A stretch of DNA of 5,463 nt. Origin: Pseudomonadota bacterium (GTDB taxonomy: Bacteria; Pseudomonadota; Gammaproteobacteria; Burkholderiales; Burkholderiaceae_C). The DNA lies in the NCBI GenBank assembly GCA_023422975.1, contig JAFAGF010000228.1, positions 1 to 5,463 on the forward strand, written 5' to 3'. Shown here piece by piece: positions 1-5,463 of the stretch; the first letter of the stretch is position 1; every line of letters begins with the position of its first letter. Both the position numbers and the translations under genes were made by a program. Below the pieces are notes generated by a model. The model saw nothing but the letters and a program-made list of their open reading frames with translations. It ran no database searches and had not been told where the DNA came from.

Positions 1-1
1 C

Positions 2-949
2 CGTTATGCCCACAGCTTGGGCCGCACGCTGCAAGCGCAGCAACCCTTAGCCGATTTGCTCGAGGGCGCCATGGAGCGCGGCAGCCTGCAGCCACTGTGG
101 GACCGCAATGCCCCACCTGCTGTGACAAACACCATCCAGCGCGAAGGCATGGATATTCAGAAAAACAGCCTGCTGATGCTGGTGCAACCTTTTGTCGTGG
201 CGGGTGACAAAGGCTTGCTGGTCAGCCTGGTGGACATCAGCGATTTGCGCCAGGCCATGGCCCAGCGCGATCAGGCCATGCATTTCATCTCGCACGACAT
301 CCGTGCACCGATTGGTGCCATCCTGACGGTCATCGAGATGGAGCAGCACTTTGGCGAACCGCGCAGCGATGCCGCCGCCCCCGTACTGCTGGAGCGCATT
401 CAGCGCTACGCCCGCAATGGCCTGGCACTGGCGGACGACTTTGTGCACCTGGCACGCGCCCAAAACACCACCGCACAGCGTATGCCGGTGGAGCTGGGCT
501 TCATCATCGACCAGGCGCTGGATGACACTTGGGCCGCTGCACATGAACGCCTGGTAGAGCTGGACTGGATGCCCCAGGAAGAAGAAGCCTGGATACTGGG
601 CGATGCCAGCATGCTGCGCCGCGCGTGTGTAAACCTCATCAGCAATGCCATCAAATACGGCCCCATCGAAAGTACGGTGTATTGCAGCCTGACCGCCGAA
701 GGCCCCGACTGGTGCATCACCGTGCGCGATCAAGGGGAAGGCATCAGCCCGGCCGAGCAAGAGAGGCTGTTCGCACCGTTTACCCGCCAGACCCAGCACG
801 AAAGCAGTACCGAGCCAGGCATAGGCTTGGGGCTGGCCTATGTGCACACCGTGGCCATCCAACACGGTGGCAGCATTCAGGTGCGCAGTGAAGTGGGGCA
901 AGGTGCCCGCTTTACGCTGCGCATTCCCCAAGCCAGCGCGCCGACCTAA
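2..949 (+). CDS. Sensor histidine kinase, C-terminal part (5' end outside window)
   Basis: The reading frame is open to the left edge, so the gene begins upstream; 315 codons are visible. It encodes the catalytic part of a two-component sensor kinase, which autophosphorylates on histidine and passes phosphate to a response regulator. The first ~80 residues end in LVDISDLRQA, which resembles the end of a PAS domain. The H-box FISHDIRAPIGAI follows, with the phospho-accepting His codon at 293-295. Next come the N-box NLISNAIKYG, the G1 box DQGEGIS, the F-box FAPF and the G2 box GIGLGLAY: a complete HisKA plus HATPase_c module. No receiver domain follows; the protein stops just after the ATPase fold. 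The sensory N-terminus is not visible, so the signal is unknown. CHASE2-type kinases of Comamonadaceae have a similar tail, but that assignment is a guess. A partner regulator, if adjacent, must lie upstream. Confidence 0.93.
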   Translation, partial: RYAHSLGRTLQAQQPLADLLEGAMERGSLQPLWDRNAPPAVTNTIQREGMDIQKNSLLMLVQPFVVAGDKGLLVSLVDISDLRQAMAQRDQAMHFISHDIRAPIGAILTVIEMEQHFGEPRSDAAAPVLLERIQRYARNGLALADDFVHLARAQNTTAQRMPVELGFIIDQALDDTWAAAHERLVELDWMPQEEEAWILGDASMLRRACVNLISNAIKYGPIESTVYCSLTAEGPDWCITVRDQGEGISPAEQERLFAPFTRQTQHESSTEPGIGLGLAYVHTVAIQHGGSIQVRSEVGQGARFTLRIPQASAPT

Positions 950-956
950 ACCTATC

Positions 957-983
957 CCATCCACCACAGACCCAGGTGGATGG
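957..983. repeat. Inverted repeat after the kinase gene
   Basis: Nine-base perfect arms CCATCCACC and GGTGGATGG surround a 9-base loop, 8 bases after the kinase stop codon. No T run follows, so it is not a standard intrinsic terminator. It may be a 3'-end stem of the kinase mRNA, or it may be chance. Confidence 0.4.
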
Positions 984-998
984 ATGGCCCAAACGAAA

Positions 999-1028
999 AA
1001 GCCTCAGAACTTTGCAGTTCTGAGGCTT
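999..1028. terminator. Bidirectional intrinsic terminator between kinase gene and tRNA-Arg
   Basis: A perfect 13-bp stem (AAGCCTCAGAACT / AGTTCTGAGGCTT) closes on a 4-base loop, TTGC. On the plus strand it is followed by TTGTCGTTTT, which suits the kinase transcript. On the minus strand it is followed by TTTCGTTT running out of the stem's own T's, which suits the tRNA transcript ending at 1036. The distance from the mature tRNA 3' end is only 7 bases, typical of a single tRNA unit. Confidence 0.85.
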
Positions 1029-1035
1029 GTCGTTT

Positions 1036-1112
1036 TGGTGCGGCTGGCAGGAATCGAACCCACGACCCCTTGGTTCGTAGCCAAGTACTCTATCCAGCTG
1101 AGCTACAGCCGC
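1036..1112 (-). tRNA. tRNA-Arg, anticodon ACG
   Basis: Read on the minus strand, this is a complete 77-nt cloverleaf with encoded CCA (plus-strand TGG at 1036-1038). The acceptor stem GCGGCTG/CAGCCGC pairs perfectly and the discriminator base is A. The D arm is GCTC...GAGT. The anticodon stem CTTGG/CCAAG encloses loop CTACGAA, giving anticodon ACG. The T arm has GTGGG/CCTGC around TTCGATT; this stem contains two G-U pairs but is otherwise normal. In bacteria the A of ACG is normally edited to inosine, so the tRNA reads CGU, CGC and CGA. It stands alone, with its own promoter (1123-1128) and terminator (999-1028). Its similarity to E. coli tRNA-Arg(ACG) is recalled, not aligned. Confidence 0.97.
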
Positions 1113-1122
1113 CGAAGCCATG

Positions 1123-1128
1123 ATTATA
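1123..1128 (-). promoter_or_regulatory. -10 box of the tRNA-Arg promoter
   Basis: The minus strand reads a perfect TATAAT, ten bases before the mature tRNA 5' end, so transcription would start about 4 bases before the tRNA. No good -35 hexamer sits at 16-18 bases; the best nearby candidate, TTGGAA, is about 21 bases away. Confidence 0.7.
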
Positions 1129-1199
1129 TGCACGTTTTTGGAGCGCTTTTTCCAAATCGATGAAATTCCTTGTTTTCTTTGTCAGCCTGCGCAATACCA

Positions 1200-1215
1200 C
1201 TGTACCCCCATACAG
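1200..1215. promoter_or_regulatory. LexA-like (SOS box) dyad upstream of the nuclease gene
   Basis: The sequence CTGTACCCCCATACAG fits CTGT-N8-ACAG, the LexA operator pattern of E. coli and many proteobacteria. The symmetry extends one more base on each side (ACTGTA...TACAGT). Against it, the centre is C-rich where strong LexA sites are AT-rich. It lies 91 bases before the preferred nuclease start. A TTGTCA at 1179-1184 could be a -35 element, but no convincing -10 follows, so the promoter is not defined. LexA binding is inference. Confidence 0.4.
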
Positions 1216-1306
1216 TTTTTAACCATAAAAAACGCGTTCACGCCTTAGAATTCAAGCGTTGCATGCTATCGGCCCACTAGCAGACAGCGGCCCCATTGCA
1301 TGTTCC

Positions 1307-2332
1307 ATGGCTACGCGTAAAAAGAAATCTCCCCCTTCTGTGACTTGGCTGCGCCGATTGCGCCAGCGTTTGACCAGCCGCATGGCTTGCTTTGTCTGGG
1401 GCGCAATTTTTGGCAACGCCATTCTGAGCCAGCCCATCCAGCCGTTGAATCTGATTCTGGAACCCCCAGAAAACATGCTCAGCGCTGCGTCTCGCGAATG
1501 GCTGGATACGTTGCGCGCAGGCATTCGCTCCCTGAGCACCAGCTTCACCGGCGCCGCCGTGGATGTGCTGCGCGAGCAAGCGACCGACTTCATCCCGCCT
1601 GCTTCTGCGCCTGCCGCGCCACCTGCCCCGCCAGCCACTGCAGCCCACGGTGAATTTGCCGCCTGCCACGACCAGTTCCCGGCCCAACGCCCCTTGCAGG
1701 TCTCGGCCATCAGCACGCAATGGGCGCCGCTGGCGCTGTGCTCAGATGCTTTTGCCGTGCTGTATTCAGGCCTCACCAAGACACCTATGGTGGTGGTTGA
1801 AAAACTCAGCCGTGCCCGTCTGCAAAAAGCGGCGGGCATTGAACGCACGGACCAGTTCTATGCCGACACCCGCATTCCCGCAGCCTGGCGCGCCGCTTTG
1901 GGCGACTACCAAGGCAGCGGCTTTGACCGGGGACACCTCTCCGCCGCCGCCAACCAGCCTTCCAGCACCGCCATGGCGCAATCCTTTGCCCTGAGCAATA
2001 TGGTGCCGCAAGACCCCACGCACAACCGCAAGCTCTGGTCCAAGCTGGAATCCGACACCCGCAAGTACGCACTGCGCGCGGCCGGCAATGTCTATGTTTT
2101 CTCCGGCCCCCTGCACGAGGGCAATACCCAGACCGTGGGCCGCAGCGCCGTGTGGATACCCAGCCACTTGTTCAAGCTGGTCTACGACGAAGCTGGGCAA
2201 CGCGCCTGGGCCTATGTTTTGCCCAACCGCGCAGATGCCCAGATCACGCGCCCCATGGACTACGCCAGCTTTGTACAGCGCACGCGTTGGTCACTGCTGG
2301 ACGGTTTGCCCGTGACTGGCAGCTTGCGCTGA
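1307..2332 (+). CDS. DNA/RNA non-specific endonuclease (NUC1/Serratia nuclease family), membrane-anchored or exported
   Basis: Predicted 341-residue metal-dependent nuclease that cuts DNA and RNA without sequence preference. The family signature DRGH is at residues 207-210, with the general-base His at 210. It is followed by SNMVPQ (230-235) and a helix with Asn240, the expected Mg ligand, and Glu248 in HNRKLWSKLE, matching the layout around N119/E127 of Serratia nuclease. Residues 2-25 are rich in Lys/Arg and precede a hydrophobic stretch (about 26-51) with no clear cleavage site, so I infer an inner-membrane anchor with the enzyme on the periplasmic side. An Ala/Pro linker (about 98-115) joins it to the catalytic domain. 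Start choice: ATG 1307 gives the basic N-terminus. An in-frame TTG at 1259 would add 16 residues, but neither start has a good ribosome binding site. An imperfect hairpin spans 1262-1302, just before the ATG. The gene is monocistronic, between the divergent tRNA and a convergent gene. Confidence 0.92.
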   Translation: MATRKKKSPPSVTWLRRLRQRLTSRMACFVWGAIFGNAILSQPIQPLNLILEPPENMLSAASREWLDTLRAGIRSLSTSFTGAAVDVLREQATDFIPPASAPAAPPAPPATAAHGEFAACHDQFPAQRPLQVSAISTQWAPLALCSDAFAVLYSGLTKTPMVVVEKLSRARLQKAAGIERTDQFYADTRIPAAWRAALGDYQGSGFDRGHLSAAANQPSSTAMAQSFALSNMVPQDPTHNRKLWSKLESDTRKYALRAAGNVYVFSGPLHEGNTQTVGRSAVWIPSHLFKLVYDEAGQRAWAYVLPNRADAQITRPMDYASFVQRTRWSLLDGLPVTGSLR

Positions 2333-2355
2333 GGGCTATAGACACATCAGGGCAC

Positions 2356-2380
2356 AAAAAAGCGCCTCGATGGAGGCGCT
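2356..2380 (-). terminator. Intrinsic terminator of the 173-residue gene
   Basis: On the minus strand an 8-bp perfect stem, AGCGCCTC/GAGGCGCT with a 4-base loop, is followed by six T's, a textbook intrinsic terminator. It is about 80 bases after the stop codon at 2461. On the plus strand the same stem lacks a T run, so it would stop the nuclease transcript poorly, if at all. Confidence 0.85.
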
Positions 2381-2432
2381 CTTGCCAAAAACTTCGGAGA
2401 GGAAGAAGCGAACACTCTCCACACCCACCGCG

Positions 2433-2446
2433 CTGCTGCGCAGCAG
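2433..2446. repeat. 14-bp perfect palindrome CTGCTGCGCAGCAG
   Basis: A self-complementary 14-mer lies 14 bases after the stop of the minus-strand gene. As RNA it could form a 5-bp hairpin with a 4-base loop, without a T run. Its function is unknown; it may protect the 3' end or be chance. Confidence 0.4.
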
Positions 2447-2460
2447 GGCTACACGGTGAC

Positions 2461-2982
2461 TTAGGCCGCGCCGCCTTGCAGCTCCTGTGCACTGCGGATA
2501 CGCACATGCATCCAGAAACCGCGGGGCTCGCCTTGCTTGACCAAGCGGGTTTCCAGCTTGATGCGGTTGAGCAACGGTGTGGGAATTTCGTACAGCGATG
2601 GTGTGCGCAAAATCGCTTCTTGCGAAGGCATTTTCCAGTACTGGTCGTAGCCCGCGTGGTAAGCCACCTCTTCGCACAGACCCGCACGGCGCAGATCTTC
2701 GCCCATTTTGGCCGTCAACTCCTCGCCTTCTGCCACGCCCAGCTCAGGCACCAGCAGCAAACGCTGGGTTGCAGGCTGTACGTGCAACCAGATCATGGAC
2801 GGGCCTTCCAAGCCCTTTTCCACCACCACAGGTTCAGATGCAGATTCCGCACCCTCACGCCCCATAAAGCGTGAACGCTTGCCGTCGCCCTCCGTGTCTG
2901 GGCTGGGTGTTTTGGCAGGTGCGGGGGCCGCAGCCTCTTCGCTTCCTGTCAATGTCGAAATCAACCGATCAAAAATGCTCAC
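2461..2982 (-). CDS. Uncharacterised 173-residue protein
   Basis: I do not recognise the family. The start must be GTG at 2980-2982 or later, because an in-frame TGA lies six codons upstream; the first internal ATG is codon 40. A weak GAAAG about 10 bases before the GTG is the only candidate ribosome binding site. Residues 1-12 (SIFDRLISTLTG) look like a short amphipathic helix. Residues 15-58 are rich in Ala, Pro, Glu and Ser, and probably disordered. Residues 60-168 look folded and contain MIWLHVQPATQR (63-74), an acidic helix (84-106), a Tyr/Trp patch YHAGYDQYW (108-116) and GFWMHVRIRSAQ (155-166). The two W-x-H-V segments resemble each other and may mark a small repeat. No signal peptide, membrane segment or known catalytic motif is visible, so it is likely cytoplasmic. 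Codon use with GC-rich third positions supports a real gene. It follows modE in the same direction, 196 bases away, with a terminator-like hairpin and an FNR-type promoter between them. Confidence 0.85.
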   Translation of the reverse strand: MSIFDRLISTLTGSEEAAAPAPAKTPSPDTEGDGKRSRFMGREGAESASEPVVVEKGLEGPSMIWLHVQPATQRLLLVPELGVAEGEELTAKMGEDLRRAGLCEEVAYHAGYDQYWKMPSQEAILRTPSLYEIPTPLLNRIKLETRLVKQGEPRGFWMHVRIRSAQELQGGAA

Positions 2983-3003
2983 TGCGTTTTTTCTTTCAGA
3001 TCA

Positions 3004-3020
3004 GCCTGTGAAGTACAGGC
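3004..3020. repeat. Inverted repeat in the leader of the 173-residue gene
   Basis: Six-base arms GCCTGT and ACAGGC flank a 5-base spacer, 22-38 bases before the GTG start of the minus-strand gene. It could be a leader hairpin or an operator. The spacing is too short for a LexA site. Confidence 0.4.
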
Positions 3021-3052
3021 ACTCACCACTCCATCAAAGTGCTTATTGTGGC

Positions 3053-3077
3053 AAAAAGCCAGTGTCTTTGGCTTTTT
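3053..3077 (-). terminator. Terminator-like hairpin between modE and the 173-residue gene
   Basis: A 9-bp perfect stem (AAAAAGCCA / TGGCTTTTT) closes on a 7-base loop and has A and T runs on its two sides, so it could act on either strand. On the minus strand it lies about 100 bases after the modE stop and 70 bases before the next gene. Only four pairs (GCCA/TGGC) remain if the T run stays in the RNA-DNA hybrid, so termination may be partial. It may end modE mRNA, end a short RNA from the promoter at 3127-3168, or attenuate the downstream gene. Confidence 0.6.
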
Positions 3078-3121
3078 CTAGCCTGCGATAACCTTGACCT
3101 TGCTACCCTTCTTTTTGCAAT
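3053..3121 (-). ncRNA. Candidate short RNA from an FNR-type promoter (speculative)
   Basis: A start near 3120-3121, predicted from the promoter at 3127-3168, and the hairpin at 3053-3077 would bound an RNA of about 70 nt. Its 5' half is purine-rich (AAAAAGAAGGGTAGCAAGG) and holds no reading frame longer than a few codons. FNR-controlled small RNAs are known elsewhere (FnrS of E. coli, AniS of Neisseria). No similarity to those sequences is claimed. The alternative is that this segment is simply the leader of the 173-residue gene. Confidence 0.25.
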
Positions 3122-3126
3122 TGGAC

Positions 3127-3168
3127 ACTATCACAGCCAATATGAATTAAGGGCTTGATATTGATCAA
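3127..3168 (-). promoter_or_regulatory. FNR/Anr box with class II extended -10 promoter, facing left
   Basis: Plus-strand 3155-3168 reads TTGATATTGATCAA, an exact match to the FNR consensus TTGAT-N4-ATCAA. On the minus strand, 22 bases after the box, is TGT-GATAGT (3135-3127). This is an extended -10 motif whose hexamer matches TATAAT at four positions. The centre-to-centre distance of 32 bases is what a class II FNR promoter requires (box at -41.5, hexamer at -12 to -7), giving a start near 3120-3121. No -10 lies at the equivalent place on the plus strand, which would run antisense into modE. The box is 11 bases past the modE stop. Confidence 0.6.
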
Positions 3169-3178
3169 TGCACGCCTC

Positions 3179-3985
3179 TTATGTCGTCAGGGCCAGTACC
3201 ACGGCCGATTCCGGCATGTGCACGCGCAATTTTCGCCCTGCCCGCAATCCGCTGCCGGCGCTCGCAAATCCTACCCACTGCACACCGCCAGCCATGCGCA
3301 CGGCCACCTCATCACCAATCGCCCCTTGCGTCACGCGCGTGGCCTTGCCCGTCCAGGTGTTACCGCCCGCAGCGGGGGCAGCGCTGTCAGCCTCCACTTG
3401 CACGGCGGTGGCTTTGCACATGGCCAGCACCGTCATTCCCACCTGCAGCCCCAGCAACTGGGCACTTTCTGCCGTGATACGGGCCGTCACATGCAAATCC
3501 CCATGCAAACTTTGCACGTACACCAAAGCCAGCGGCCCCGCCACTTCCACCTGCTGCACCACGCAAGGCCACTGGTTGCGCATGCTGGTTTGAATGTCCA
3601 GCCGCTGCAGCGCCACCGCCGGCGGGTGCGCCTGCAGTTGCTGCATGACGGCACCACGCGCCTGTGCCATGGCCTGCGCGGCACGCAGCAGTTCTTGCCC
3701 TGCCGCCGTCAATTTAGCCCCGCCGCCGCCTGCGCCACCGACCGACTTGGCCACCACCGGCACACCGGCCAAGTTGCTCAAGGTGTCAATGGCCTGCCAG
3801 GCGGCTTTGTAGCTCACACCCACCTCGCGCGCGGCTTGCGAGATCGAGCCACACGCGCCCAGCGCACGCAGCACTTGCAGGCGACGGTCTGACAGAGGGT
3901 GGCCCAAGGCCTGCATCAGCGCAGGCGGGGTCGGTGCTGAAGCACTGGAAGGCGAGGAAGCGGAATCAGGGTGCGGTTGAGCCAT
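3179..3985 (-). CDS. modE: ModE, molybdate-dependent transcriptional regulator
   Basis: ModE senses cytoplasmic molybdate and, when loaded, represses the molybdate transporter genes. The 268-residue protein has the family layout. Residues 25-110 form a LysR-like winged helix (ALGHPLSDRRLQVLRAL, then GSISQAAREVGVSYKAAWQ as the helix-turn-helix). Two Mop/TOBE molybdate-binding domains follow, at about 133-198 (starting TSMRNQW, the conserved SxRNQW) and 209-266 (starting NTWTGKATRV). The length is close to E. coli ModE (262). The first ~22 residues are a Ser/Ala/Pro-rich extension; Met24 is an alternative start. An in-frame TAG a few codons upstream rules out a much longer protein. No ribosome binding site precedes the ATG. 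A GTTACA-17-CATGAT pair would place the RNA start almost on the ATG, so a nearly leaderless mRNA is possible (weak). It is divergent from modA, and operator 1 overlaps its likely promoter, so autoregulation is plausible. Confidence 0.95.
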   Translation of the reverse strand: MAQPHPDSASSPSSASAPTPPALMQALGHPLSDRRLQVLRALGACGSISQAAREVGVSYKAAWQAIDTLSNLAGVPVVAKSVGGAGGGGAKLTAAGQELLRAAQAMAQARGAVMQQLQAHPPAVALQRLDIQTSMRNQWPCVVQQVEVAGPLALVYVQSLHGDLHVTARITAESAQLLGLQVGMTVLAMCKATAVQVEADSAAPAAGGNTWTGKATRVTQGAIGDEVAVRMAGGVQWVGFASAGSGLRAGRKLRVHMPESAVVLALTT

Positions 3986-3998
3986 CCCGACATCATGC

Positions 3999-4817
<819 letters not shown>

Positions 4818-4836
4818 AGCACCTTGCGCTTGAAAT

Positions 4837-4877
4837 ACAAGCACTTCAATATGTTTTCATAGTGAAGTGCTTGTTTT
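4837..4877 (+). terminator. Long hairpin after modA (terminator or attenuator 1)
   Basis: Arms ACAAGCACTTCA and TGAAGTGCTTGT pair perfectly over 12 bp. After an A-G mismatch, TATG/CATA adds four pairs around a TTTT loop. The run TTTT follows directly at 4874-4877. It begins 19 bases after the modA stop. Such structures after binding-protein genes often lower expression of downstream permease genes or stabilise the upstream mRNA. Confidence 0.7.
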
Positions 4878-4901
4878 AGCTGCACAAGCAGCTCACTTTT
4901 T
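4878..4901 (+). terminator. Second hairpin before modB (terminator or attenuator 2)
   Basis: AGCTGC and GCAGCT form a 6-bp stem with loop ACAA, followed by CAC and five T's (4897-4901). It ends 11 bases before the modB start, directly after hairpin 1. Confidence 0.55.
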
Positions 4902-4912
4902 AAGAAACGACC

Positions 4913-5463
4913 TTGGGCATTCTTTCCTCTGAAGACTGGGCCGCCATTGCCCTCACCCTGGAGCTGGCCGCCGTCACCACCGTGCTGCTGCTGATTCTGT
5001 GCACCCCGCTGGCATGGTGGCTGGCCCATACGCCTTCGCGCTGGAAAGGGCCGATCGGTGCCGTCGTCGCCTTGCCGTTGGTGCTGCCGCCCACGGTGAT
5101 TGGGTTTTACCTGCTCGTCACCATGGGCCCCAACGGCCCTGTCGGCCAGTTCACCCAATGGCTGGGGCTGGGCAGGCTGCCGTTTACGTTTCCGGGCCTG
5201 GTGGTGGGCTCGCTGATTTATTCGCTGCCATTTGCCGTGCAGCCCTTGCAGCGCGCATTTGAAAGTCTGGGCCAGCGCCCGCTGGAAGTGGCGGCCACCC
5301 TGGGCGCCAGCAAGCTCGACACCTTTTTCAGCGTGGTGCTGCCCCTGGCGCGCCCCGGCTTCATCACGGCCGCTGTACTCAGCTTTGCCCACACCGTGGG
5401 CGAGTTTGGCGTGGTGCTGATGATTGGCGGCAACATCCCCGGCGTGACCCGCGTGGTGTCCGT
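4913..5463 (+). CDS. modB: ModB, molybdate ABC transporter permease (3' end outside window)
   Basis: Inner-membrane permease of the ModABC transporter, forming the channel through which molybdate passes using ATP hydrolysed by ModC. About 183 codons are visible of a usual ~225-230; the frame is open to the right edge. The first hydrophobic segment (about residues 14-37) is followed by the typical [15 protein letters not shown] (54-68) and [20 protein letters not shown] (93-112). The ABC permease EAA loop follows, [20 protein letters not shown] (125-144), which docks onto ModC, and then the signature [19 protein letters not shown] (156-174). Start: TAA in frame at 4901-4903 and no ATG until 5120-5130 leave TTG at 4913 as the best start; it gives LSSEDWAAI, like other ModB N-termini. 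The ribosome binding site is weak (AAGAA at 4902-4906). Rare start, weak site and the two upstream hairpins all suggest low expression relative to modA. modC probably follows. Confidence 0.93.
   Translation, partial: MGILSSEDWAAIALTLELAAVTTVLLLILCTPLAWWLAHTPSRWKGPIGAVVALPLVLPPTVIGFYLLVTMGPNGPVGQFTQWLGLGRLPFTFPGLVVGSLIYSLPFAVQPLQRAFESLGQRPLEVAATLGASKLDTFFSVVLPLARPGFITAAVLSFAHTVGEFGVVLMIGGNIPGVTRVVS

Noticed and set aside
47..967. Minus-strand open frame of 306 codons opposite the kinase gene
   Set aside because: The plus strand has all histidine kinase boxes in order; the opposite frame is His/Gln/Gly-rich without motifs.
1036..1112. tRNA-Arg as an integration site of a mobile element
   Set aside because: No integrase gene and no duplicated tRNA 3' end is present in the window.
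1259..1306. TTG at 1259 as the nuclease start
   Set aside because: It would add 16 residues before the basic membrane-targeting N-terminus and has no ribosome binding site; ATG 1307 is preferred, though not proven.
2152..2874. Plus-strand open frame of 240 codons overlapping the nuclease end and the unknown gene
   Set aside because: It overlaps two better-supported genes and a terminator, has a low-complexity His/Arg/Ala composition typical of a shadow frame, and shows no family motif.
3004..3020. GCCTGT/ACAGGC as a LexA site
   Set aside because: CTGT and ACAG are separated by 5 bases rather than 8, so it does not fit the operator.
3155..3200. FNR box acting rightward as an antisense promoter into modE
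   Set aside because: At the required class II position on the plus strand (3191-3196, GGCCAG) there is no -10 likeness.
3155..3892. Plus-strand open frame of 245 codons opposite modE
   Set aside because: modE has clear helix-turn-helix and Mop domains on the other strand; this frame is His/Arg/Gln-rich shadow.

Overview
The window looks like chromosomal DNA of a betaproteobacterium, most likely a Comamonadaceae member (Comamonas/Acidovorax/Delftia type). This is inferred from the GC-rich coding style, the use of TTG and GTG starts, and the character of the ModE, ModA and nuclease proteins; it is not proven. Seven protein-coding genes or gene parts and one tRNA are supported. No insertion sequence, CRISPR array, phage gene or rRNA is visible.

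Layout: (1) 2-949 (+) is the 3' part of a sensor histidine kinase gene. (2) A perfect hairpin at 999-1028 serves as a two-way terminator between it and a tRNA-Arg(ACG) on the minus strand (1036-1112), which has a consensus -10 box. (3) 1307-2332 (+) encodes a membrane-anchored or exported DNA/RNA non-specific endonuclease with the DRGH active site; a LexA-like dyad lies upstream. (4) 2461-2982 (-) encodes a 173-residue protein I do not recognise, with a GTG start and its own terminator. (5) 3179-3985 (-) is modE, the molybdate-responsive repressor. (6) Divergent from it are modA (4062-4817, +), the periplasmic molybdate-binding protein, and modB (4913 to the window end, +), the permease.

The right half is a molybdate uptake and control locus. 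ModE should bind two operator-like repeats between modE and modA when molybdate is plentiful. One of these is a perfect dyad that contains the modA ribosome binding site and ends one base before its ATG. Between modA and modB are two consecutive hairpins, each followed by a T run, suggesting that permease expression is set lower than, or separately from, the binding protein.

The most interesting unannotated signal is behind modE. A perfect FNR/Anr box (3155-3168) faces leftward with an extended -10 motif at exactly class II spacing. It is followed about 45-70 bases later by a terminator-like hairpin (3053-3077). This could be an oxygen-regulated small RNA, or an attenuated leader of the unknown 173-residue gene. 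Anaerobic control next to a molybdenum locus would make sense, because anaerobic respiratory enzymes such as nitrate reductase need molybdenum cofactor.
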